DNA from: Bacteroides salyersiae WAL 10018 = DSM 18765 = JCM 12988
GTDB lineage: Bacteria > Bacteroidota > Bacteroidia > Bacteroidales > Bacteroidaceae
Length of the DNA: 64,000 nucleotides
Reading direction: 5' to 3'
Assembly (NCBI RefSeq): GCF_000381365.1
Contig: NZ_KB905467.1
Coordinates: 1,115,278 to 1,179,277 of the forward strand
Positions 57,850-64,000 of the stretch are shown here, one piece after another (within the stretch, counting starts at the first letter, position 1; each line of letters starts with the position of its first letter). The position numbers were made by a program, and so were the translations under genes. The notes below the pieces were generated by a model. It was not told the DNA's origin. It saw nothing but the letters and a program-made list of their open reading frames with translations, and ran no database searches.

Positions 57850-58299
57850 ATGAAAAAAATACGTCTCTTTTACCTTTCTGTTCTTATAAGTTTGACTGCT
57901 TGTCAAGATACTCCTCCCCCCCATGAAGCTACCGTAAACGCTGTTTCATTCTGCGAAGCCGTCTATGATCTCGATTATATGGCTGCTAAAGATATGGCGA
58001 CTGCCGCTTCCTTTCCGTATATCAGTTTTATTGCCACCAATACCACACAACAACACGTTGATAAAGTAAAGGCGAGAGGGCCGGTTGCAGTTAGTGTTGT
58101 CGATACACAGGTGAATAAAGAAAAAGGGGATGCCACTGTTGTCTGCTCCGTAAAAAACAGCTTGAGCATCAATTTCTTTAACGGTGCATCTGTTATTGTA
58201 CCGGAAAAGCAGGATACTCTCCATTTGATAAAGGAAAGTGAACGGTGGCTGGTTAAAATGGATAACCCACTGCGAAATGGAATGCAAAGTCCCGACTGA
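57850..58299 (+). CDS. Lipoprotein of unknown function (DUF4878-like)
   Basis: A 149-residue lipoprotein from ATG 57850: MKKIRLFYLSVLISLTACQDT, lipobox Cys at 18. An upstream start at 57757 would cross the previous terminator. The mature part (CEAVYDLDYMAAKDMATAASF, then beta-rich DATVVCSVKNS and SERWLVKMD) resembles small NTF2-like/DUF4878 lipoproteins. Its end overlaps the convergent TamL gene by 47 bp. Function unknown. Confidence 0.7.
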   Translation: MKKIRLFYLSVLISLTACQDTPPPHEATVNAVSFCEAVYDLDYMAAKDMATAASFPYISFIATNTTQQHVDKVKARGPVAVSVVDTQVNKEKGDATVVCSVKNSLSINFFNGASVIVPEKQDTLHLIKESERWLVKMDNPLRNGMQSPD

Positions 58300-60565
58300 A
58301 TTTGGGATGAATGATGGGCCAATGGTCCTTTTGGGTTTCATACGCCGGATTGATTGCTTTCATACCTCCGTCGAAACGTAATACAAAGAAATCAAGATCC
58401 AGACGCAGGCCTATTCCGTAGGCTACGGCAATCTGCTTGTAGAACTCATTAAACTTAAAGACACCTCCGGGCTGGTTGGCATAGTCGCGAATGGTCCAGA
58501 TATTACCGGCATCTACAAAGACTGCTCCTTGAAACTTCCAGAACAGTTTACTCCGGTATTCAATACTGGCATCCAGCTTGATATCTCCCGATTGATTCAG
58601 GAAGTTTCCATCTCCGGGGAATGAACCGGGCCCTAAATCGCGTACAGACCATCCGCGAACGCTGTTGGCACCTCCCGAGAAATATTGCTTCTCAAAAGGA
58701 ATCGTTTTTGCATTGCCATACGGAACAGCTATACCGAATCCTGCATGAAATGCCAATGAATTACGATGGTCTATCCGGATATTCTTCGCAAAATCAAAAT
58801 CTCCCTTCAGATATTGTGCATATGGAATGCCCAAAATGGCATATTCATTATCATCATTCTTCCGTATACCGGTTGCTTTCGAAAAAGCGTATAAAATATT
58901 TCCTGCCGATTCTATATTGGCACGGATAGAATATGAATTGGAGCTGATAGTATTGTTGACCAATGAATTTCCCGCGCTATTGAAATTATAACTATATCCC
59001 ATACGGGCGATGAGACGATTCTTATAATTGTACTCAAAAATATGATTTTGTCCTTTGTTGATATAGTCTTCACGGAATTTATTCGAGATCCAAGGCAGGT
59101 AAAGATATCCGATGTCTATCAGGTCGATGCGGTGCTGTGCCCGTTGGCGCTGTGTCCATTTATAGCTCCAGGAAGCAGATGCAACGGTGCGTGAGAATTC
59201 CGGACGCAACTGATAACTGTATTGTAAACCGAATTCAGTCGTTGCCTTTATTTTACGCTTGAAGTCGGAATTCAGAAAAGGAAATAAGAAACTGGGGAAA
59301 TTAATACTGGTCTCTACTCCGTATTCCGTATAATTATTGTTACGATAATCTCCTTGCAGACCGGTGATGGCTTCGTATGCACCACGGAATTTCATCATGA
59401 ATGTTTCCGAGCCATGAAACAGATTCCGGTGTTGGAAAGATACCGAAGCGGCTGCTCCCAAGTCACCCGCCGAGTTGGTGCCTTCCAGCTCAAAGGATAT
59501 CGACTTGTGTTTGCTCTTGGTAAGCATCACATAGCAATTCAGCATTGTGCTGTCTCCCGCCATTGTTTCAAAAAAACGGATATTGGTATACTTGAGTGCC
59601 GGCAGGCGGCCGAAATTAGAATACGTACGTTGCACGTTACGTTCGTTAAATAAATCCCCGGAAAAGAATTGCAGATTGTCAGCCAGTATTTTAGGGCGTA
59701 AGTAAAGTTTGTCTTTATAATAGATCGGGTAATTATTATAATGTATCGAGTCATTGATCTCGATACTGCTCAATGCGGAAGATTGAAGTACATCATAATC
59801 CGTAATGAAGTTTATTTTATTGATGTGATATTGATTGTGTGGTTTCGGAGTGTCATCCGCATGTGTCGTGTAGGGTTGCAAATGCAAGGTAAGGTCTACA
59901 AGATAAGTATTACGTACCGTATCCGCCGTATATGAAATGTAATCCTTGTTGAACTTGTAATATCCGTTTCTCAGCAGGTTGTCTGTAATCCGTTGTCTTT
60001 CCGCATCCAATATATTCACATCAAACAACATGCCTTCCTTCAATAAAGTATTGGCAGAGTCTTTCCGCATGTATTCGCCGACCTTTGCATCTTGAATGTC
60101 GTAGTTGAGTGAACGGACAGTATACGGTTTTCCGGTGGTCACTTCATAGTAAAGCTTTAGTTTCTTTTTCTTTGTTTTGGTCACTCGCTTTACGGAAGCT
60201 CCCATATAGCCTAAATTCTGGACAGCTTTGGTTATCTCTTCTTCTGAACGCCTTGCTTCATTTTCATTATAAATAACAGGAGCATCGCCTATTTTCCGGA
60301 GAAATTTATTGTACCATTTACTTGAATCGCGACCGGAAAGATCATATACATACAACTGCATTTTGATCAGGCTGAACCATTTGGCATTGGGATTCTGCCT
60401 TACGTACATTCGCAGGCCGGAGGGTTTTACTTCTTTGTTATCAGTGGATATCTTTACTTCGTCCAGCAGATAGGAACCTTCCGGTACAAATTTTGTAGCG
60501 GAACACGAAGCCAGCAGCACCAAGATAGCAAAAGACAGTAACGTGTAAAGATATCCTCTCCTCAT
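58253..60565 (-). CDS. TamL: TamA/BamA-family outer-membrane lipoprotein
   Basis: A 770-residue outer-membrane protein of the Omp85 family in the Bacteroidetes lipoprotein form (TamL), thought to work with TamB in outer-membrane assembly. The signal has lipobox LLASCSAT (Cys near 21), then three POTRA-like domains (about 30-350), and a 16-strand barrel (about 390-770) with the lid-loop motif VRGWSVRDLGPGSFPGDG near 645 and a C-terminal aromatic (FHFAVGYPF). A -7 box (TATATTTG) lies on the minus strand at 60597-60604. Confidence 0.92.
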   Translation of the reverse strand: MRRGYLYTLLSFAILVLLASCSATKFVPEGSYLLDEVKISTDNKEVKPSGLRMYVRQNPNAKWFSLIKMQLYVYDLSGRDSSKWYNKFLRKIGDAPVIYNENEARRSEEEITKAVQNLGYMGASVKRVTKTKKKKLKLYYEVTTGKPYTVRSLNYDIQDAKVGEYMRKDSANTLLKEGMLFDVNILDAERQRITDNLLRNGYYKFNKDYISYTADTVRNTYLVDLTLHLQPYTTHADDTPKPHNQYHINKINFITDYDVLQSSALSSIEINDSIHYNNYPIYYKDKLYLRPKILADNLQFFSGDLFNERNVQRTYSNFGRLPALKYTNIRFFETMAGDSTMLNCYVMLTKSKHKSISFELEGTNSAGDLGAAASVSFQHRNLFHGSETFMMKFRGAYEAITGLQGDYRNNNYTEYGVETSINFPSFLFPFLNSDFKRKIKATTEFGLQYSYQLRPEFSRTVASASWSYKWTQRQRAQHRIDLIDIGYLYLPWISNKFREDYINKGQNHIFEYNYKNRLIARMGYSYNFNSAGNSLVNNTISSNSYSIRANIESAGNILYAFSKATGIRKNDDNEYAILGIPYAQYLKGDFDFAKNIRIDHRNSLAFHAGFGIAVPYGNAKTIPFEKQYFSGGANSVRGWSVRDLGPGSFPGDGNFLNQSGDIKLDASIEYRSKLFWKFQGAVFVDAGNIWTIRDYANQPGGVFKFNEFYKQIAVAYGIGLRLDLDFFVLRFDGGMKAINPAYETQKDHWPIIHPKFSRDFAFHFAVGYPF

Positions 60566-60641
60566 AGGGTTTTATATAGTTGCCTCAAATAGTCTACAAA
60601 TATAAACGAATTTTTCTGTATGGGGAAATAATAAATGCTAA

Positions 60642-60682
60642 TTCGCCCTTGCGGAGTTGTTTACAACCTCACAAGGGCGAAC
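60642..60682. terminator. Long hairpin between blaR1-like gene and tamL promoter
   Basis: TTCGCCCTTG (60643-60652) pairs perfectly with CAAGGGCGAA (60672-60681), with an imperfect inner stem. It probably ends the minus-strand blaR1-like transcript, though no U-run follows. Confidence 0.6.
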
Positions 60683-60718
60683 TATTGGTAATTTCAATGT
60701 TTTATCTCTGTCTGCCGC

Positions 60719-62011
60719 TTATTTCAGGCGGAACATGATGGGTACGGTATACTTCACACGTACTGTCTTGCCGTCCTGCATTCCCGGTTTCCATTTCGGC
60801 ATTGTGTTGATTACACGTATGGCTTCCTGGTCCAATAAAGGATCGACTGCACGGACTACTTTGGCATCTTCGATGCTGCCGTCTGTATTAACAACGAATT
60901 GTACGACAACACGTCCTTGCATACCTGCATTTTCTGCTTCTTTCGGGTATTCGATGTTTTTTGCCAGATAGCTCATCAATGCCTTAACTCCTCCTGGAAA
61001 CTCCGGCATTACTTCTACCATATCCAAAACTTCATCTTGAGTGTCGATTGTATCCGATTTCACTTCTGTCGGTACAAATTTCACATCCACTTTTTCTTCT
61101 TCCTTCGTTGCTTCCTCGGCAGTATTCGTACAGTTACTGAATAAAACTAATAAAGCGGCTACGGGGATAAACATCAGGTACTTGCTTTTCATGATGTTAC
61201 GGGTTCTTTTTCTGTTTAACATTTTAATTCGGTTCTTTAAGGGTAATACACTAAAGTTATTATATAAATTTGCTGCAGCCAGTTGAGTATGTTCCAGTCC
61301 CAAAAGATGATATTGATAAGTCTTCTTGTCATATCCGTTTGCTATCACCTTTCTGTCTGCCAGATATTCGTGATTGATGCGCATTTCGCTTCGGATAAGC
61401 CAGGCGAACGGATTGATCCAGCAAATGATAATGGCAATCTGTGCCAATAAGATATCTGCCGAGTGGAGTTCACGCACATGTGTCTGTTCATGTACCAATA
61501 TTTCTTTTATCTCTTTCACACTGTGCCTGTCCGGATGGATGTAAATCCATTTGAAGAAAGAATAAGGTTCTTGTTTTGCATCCGCCAGACATACGCGAAT
61601 ACCGTCTATTTCCGTTTTCTTACTGCGATGAAGTGTGATGCTGGTTTTCCAGATTTCCATCAATGTGCGTGTCAATAAGAATATTACTCCCGTTAGGTAA
61701 GTACCCGCAAGAAGCATCATAGCCCACGAATAGACGGTAGGTTCGGTTGTTACATTGCTGAAGACCGTTATTTCCGGCAATACCTTTTTATATAAAGTAC
61801 TTACGACTTGTCCCGTGACACTGCCACTATCCGTTATTATCCAGTTGGAAAAATTGAGCAATGGATAAGTGAATGCGGTGATGTAAATCAATATCAGCAT
61901 CAGCCTGCGTAAACCAAAAAATGTATCTTTACTAAACAGCAGTTTATAAAAGAGGTATAATACGGCTAATGCCACATTTACTTTGATAAAGTATAAAATG
62001 AAAAGTGTCAT
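60719..62011 (-). CDS. BlaR1/MecR1-type M56 peptidase with C-terminal TonB domain
   Basis: A 430-residue membrane protein: four N-terminal spans (about 8-28, 35-55, 90-112, plus one near 285-300), a cytoplasmic zinc metalloprotease with HEQTHVRELHSADILLAQ near 178 (HExxH), and a C-terminal periplasmic TonB-like domain (about 350-430: MPEFPGGVKALMSYLAKNIEYP, GRVVVQFVVNTDGS, KVRYTVPIMF). There is no penicillin-binding sensor domain as in BlaR1, so the signal is not a beta-lactam by the classical route. It forms an operon with the BlaI-type repressor 14 bp upstream. Confidence 0.9.
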   Translation of the reverse strand: MTLFILYFIKVNVALAVLYLFYKLLFSKDTFFGLRRLMLILIYITAFTYPLLNFSNWIITDSGSVTGQVVSTLYKKVLPEITVFSNVTTEPTVYSWAMMLLAGTYLTGVIFLLTRTLMEIWKTSITLHRSKKTEIDGIRVCLADAKQEPYSFFKWIYIHPDRHSVKEIKEILVHEQTHVRELHSADILLAQIAIIICWINPFAWLIRSEMRINHEYLADRKVIANGYDKKTYQYHLLGLEHTQLAAANLYNNFSVLPLKNRIKMLNRKRTRNIMKSKYLMFIPVAALLVLFSNCTNTAEEATKEEEKVDVKFVPTEVKSDTIDTQDEVLDMVEVMPEFPGGVKALMSYLAKNIEYPKEAENAGMQGRVVVQFVVNTDGSIEDAKVVRAVDPLLDQEAIRVINTMPKWKPGMQDGKTVRVKYTVPIMFRLK

Positions 62012-62025
62012 ATTGCTGGCTTTAT

Positions 62026-62388
62026 TTAGGATTCTTCATCTTCGATTATGTCAATAAGATCTTCCAGTTCTTTTTTACTGATTTTACGGTCCCGTACGAA
62101 GAATGAAACCATTTCCTTGTATGAACCTGTGAAGTAATTGCTGACCACTCCGCTCAGGAAGTATCTTTTGTAATCACTTTCTTTAATAACGGGGTGATAC
62201 TGGATCGAATTACCGAGTTTGAAAGGAGACAGATATTCTTTCTTCTCCAGATTACGTACTACCGAAGCCACACTGGTATATGGTGGTTTAGGTGTGGGCA
62301 TCTGATTTAATACATCTCTGATGAAACTGGGGCCTAACTTCCAAAAGTAAAGCATTACTTCTTCTTCCTGTTGTGTAAGTCTTTCCAT
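62026..62388 (-). CDS. BlaI/MecI/CopY-family repressor
   Basis: A 120-residue winged-helix repressor starting MERLTQQEEEVMLYFWKLGPSFIRDVLNQMP (1-31), with VASVVRNLEKKEYLSPFKLG as the recognition region and a C-terminal dimer part rich in acidic residues. It is likely cleaved or released by the M56 protein downstream. Its -7 box is TAGATTTG (minus strand, 62431-62438). Confidence 0.92.
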   Translation of the reverse strand: MERLTQQEEEVMLYFWKLGPSFIRDVLNQMPTPKPPYTSVASVVRNLEKKEYLSPFKLGNSIQYHPVIKESDYKRYFLSGVVSNYFTGSYKEMVSFFVRDRKISKKELEDLIDIIEDEES

Positions 62389-62546
62389 TGTTTTTTATTT
62401 ACTATTGATAATCAATCTACTATTTTTAAACAAATCTACGAAATTTAAATAGATAGTATATATTTATCGTTATAAATATTGTTAATCATAAGAAAATAGT
62501 TATAGAAAAAGAAGTAAGAGTAAGAGGAATATTGCGAATATCTTTA

Positions 62547-62554
62547 TAGCTTTG
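62547..62554 (+). promoter_or_regulatory. -7 box of the TrmH-type gene
   Basis: TAGCTTTG fits the consensus, 13 nt before ATG 62568, giving a very short leader; ATG 62574 may be the start instead. Confidence 0.5.
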
Positions 62555-62567
62555 CCGTAAATAAGGA

Positions 62568-63344
62568 ATGCATATGTTATCATTAAGCAAAAATAAGATC
62601 AAGTATATCCGTTCATTGGAACAGAAAAAGATTCGCAAGGAAGAGAAAGTTTTCTTGGCCGAGGGTCCTAAGCTGGTCGGTGATTTGTTAGGTTGCTTCT
62701 CTTGCCGTTTTTTGGCAGCTACCTCTTCCTGGCTGCGAGAGCATCCGTCGGTTGTGGCAAACGAGGTGGTAGAGGTCAGCCAGGACGATTTATCGCGTGC
62801 CAGCCTTTTGAAAACGCCGCAGCAAGTACTTGCCATATTTGAACAGCCCGAATACTCTATAGATAGAACTGTTTTTCAAAATTCCCTTTGTCTTGCTTTG
62901 GACGATGTTCAAGATCCGGGTAACTTAGGAACAATTATCCGTTTGGCCGATTGGTTTGGGATAGAGCATATATTCTGTTCGCCCAATACGGTGGATGTAT
63001 ACAATCCTAAGACCGTACAGGCTACTATGGGCGGGATAGCCCGTGTTAAAGTGTCTTATACTCCCCTGCCCGATCTGATTCGTTCACTTGCTGATCTTCC
63101 TGTTTATGGTACTTTTCTGGATGGAGAAAACATATATGAACAGCAATTATCCCGTAACGGACTGATTGTAATGGGAAACGAGGGAAATGGAATCAGCAAA
63201 GAAATAGAAACATTGATTAACCGGAAATTGTACATTCCTAACTATCCGCAAGAGCGTGAAACGTCCGAGTCACTTAATGTAGCGATTGCTACGGCAATCG
63301 TCTGCGCTGAGTTCCGGCGACAGGCTGCATCGTTTGGAAATTGA
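62568..63344 (+). CDS. TrmH/SpoU-family RNA 2'-O-methyltransferase
   Basis: A 258-residue methyltransferase with an N-terminal substrate-binding domain (about 10-95, KNKIKYIRSLEQKKIRKEEKVFLAEG) and a SPOUT knot domain (about 105-255). Knot motifs are visible: DDVQDPGNLGTIIRLADWFG (about 109-128), VMGNEGNGISKEI near 204 and SLNVAIATAIVCAEFRRQ near 234. It probably methylates rRNA or tRNA ribose; the exact site cannot be told. Its 3' end overlaps the minus-strand gene at 63289 by 56 bp. Confidence 0.92.
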   Translation: MHMLSLSKNKIKYIRSLEQKKIRKEEKVFLAEGPKLVGDLLGCFSCRFLAATSSWLREHPSVVANEVVEVSQDDLSRASLLKTPQQVLAIFEQPEYSIDRTVFQNSLCLALDDVQDPGNLGTIIRLADWFGIEHIFCSPNTVDVYNPKTVQATMGGIARVKVSYTPLPDLIRSLADLPVYGTFLDGENIYEQQLSRNGLIVMGNEGNGISKEIETLINRKLYIPNYPQERETSESLNVAIATAIVCAEFRRQAASFGN

Positions 63345-63540
63345 AAGGGGATAGAAGATAGGCACGAAGTTTTCCTTTTTCCGGAACTAATTCTATAACA
63401 CCGGGCATCCACTCTACTGATTCTATTTCTTCTGTGAGGGGGAAGAAATTTACGACATATTCTTCTTCCACCTCTATTACGTGTTGTTTCAGAAATCCGG
63501 TATCCGGTACATATAAATAATGGGAAGCGAAACGTTTCAT
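63289..63540 (-). CDS. 83-residue protein of unknown function
   Basis: Starts MKRFASHYLYVPDTGFLKQHVIEVEEEYVVNFFPL and is acidic in the middle. No domain recognised with certainty; the start resembles the N-terminal beta strands of amidohydrolase-like proteins. Its start overlaps the stop of the upstream gene (ATGA), so they are coupled, and its end overlaps TrmH-type gene by 56 bp, which is long for a real convergent pair but not excluded. Confidence 0.6.
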   Translation of the reverse strand: MKRFASHYLYVPDTGFLKQHVIEVEEEYVVNFFPLTEEIESVEWMPGVIELVPEKGKLRAYLLSPFNFQTMQPVAGTQRRRLP

Positions 63541-64000
63541 TGTTGTACTTGCTTCTGCAGGCGGCGGCGTTGGTTCATTTGCCGATCCTGCTTTAATTCT
63601 AACTTTTCTGTCTGTATATGTTTCTTTTCTACTTTGAGCTGCTCCGGTTTTACCTCCTCCCGTTGCTGATTACTACGACGGCGATTCATTTCCTCCGGAC
63701 TAAGTCTCTGTGGATGTTGCAAATTTGTCTTTACTGCATCTGTGTTCTCTTCGGGAGCTTTTTCTTTTTCCTCTTTGGTGGTATCCGGTTTAGGAGTATC
63801 GCTGTTTTGCAATGAATCATTCAATGCTTTCAGGGTGTCGTTAGAGTGATAGCGCATCAATGTTATTTGATCGAGCACTAAAGTCTGAGGAGTTTTTTCT
63901 CTTGGGTAATATATGAACCCTTTCACCTCTTTGATAGCTCCTAAGGTATCCGATTGTAAACAGATACTTTGTATACCGGAATTTACTACTTTTTGAGTTC
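63537..64000 (-). CDS. Partial gene, C-terminal part with charged coiled tail
   Basis: The frame is open to the right window edge, so the 5' end is missing; a GTG at 63926 is not the true start. The visible 154 residues have a globular-looking part (SICLQSDTLGAIKEVKGF, QITLMRYHSNDTL) followed by a polar tail rich in Glu, Lys, Gln and Arg (about the last 85 residues, ending RRRLQKQVQQ). No family was recognised. It is coupled to the downstream gene by a 4-bp overlap. Confidence 0.6.
   Translation of the reverse strand, partial: TQKVVNSGIQSICLQSDTLGAIKEVKGFIYYPREKTPQTLVLDQITLMRYHSNDTLKALNDSLQNSDTPKPDTTKEEKEKAPEENTDAVKTNLQHPQRLSPEEMNRRRSNQQREEVKPEQLKVEKKHIQTEKLELKQDRQMNQRRRLQKQVQQ

Overview
The window is a chromosomal segment of a gut-type Bacteroidales bacterium, most likely Bacteroides or a close relative. 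This rests on three signs: promoters of the Bacteroides form (TTTG, 19-20 nt, TAnnTTTG) recur before many genes, Shine-Dalgarno sequences are weak or absent, and the gene content is typical (serine palmitoyltransferase, TamA-like lipoprotein, CCDC81-type HU/SPOR protein, POT transporter, DUF3332 lipoprotein, Wzi-type capsule protein). No phage, integrase, transposase or CRISPR array was seen.

Layout. 1-7.1 kb: FetAB-like ABC exporter, a T9SS-tail protein plus CotH-kinase pair, a DUF2148 iron-sulfur protein, and agmatine deiminase with N-carbamoylputrescine amidase (putrescine synthesis). 7.1-14.1 kb: GtrA, AspS, a lipid kinase divergent from serine palmitoyltransferase, a DUF1622 pair, two tandem identical tRNA-Pro genes and TrmN6. 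14.2-22.4 kb: lon-tgt-LptF/G operon, a redoxin-fold protein without its cysteines, SerB and a DEAD-box helicase. 22.4-37.2 kb: a visibly AT-rich surface-polysaccharide locus (Wza, Wzz, Wzy, MurJ-like flippase, four glycosyltransferase-type proteins, initiating sugar transferase, radical SAM/SPASM protein, Wzi, RfbC, Ugd) with a strand-switched middle. 37.4-39.6 kb: HU/SPOR protein, FHA/zinc-ribbon protein and an unlisted 48-residue membrane peptide. 39.8-44.5 kb: hexuronate catabolism (UxaB, LacI regulator, divergent UxaC) and a small HAD hydrolase. 44.6-50.9 kb: POT transporter, MBL hydrolase, and two identical tRNA-Lys genes in inverted orientation enclosing an SMR exporter, a Crp/Fnr regulator, a GH105 hydrolase and a lipocalin-like lipoprotein. 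51.0-54.9 kb: an RNA-repair operon (RtcB ligase, Rnl-type ligase, HD-Pnk end-healing enzyme) behind a ~360-nt leader that folds into a compact junction, then a promoter-terminator pair with no ORF. 55-64 kb: type II NADH dehydrogenase, DoxX, lipoproteins, TamL, BlaR1/BlaI pair, TrmH-type methyltransferase and two uncharacterised genes, the last cut by the window edge.

The most interesting parts are the RNA-repair operon with its structured leader and no visible RtcR regulator, a ~124-bp intergenic element present twice with near-identical internal spacing (11.85 and 39.0 kb), a 47-bp element shared by 39.7 and 57.05 kb, and the radical SAM enzyme inside the polysaccharide locus. All fold and family statements come from reading the sequence; no search or folding program was run.
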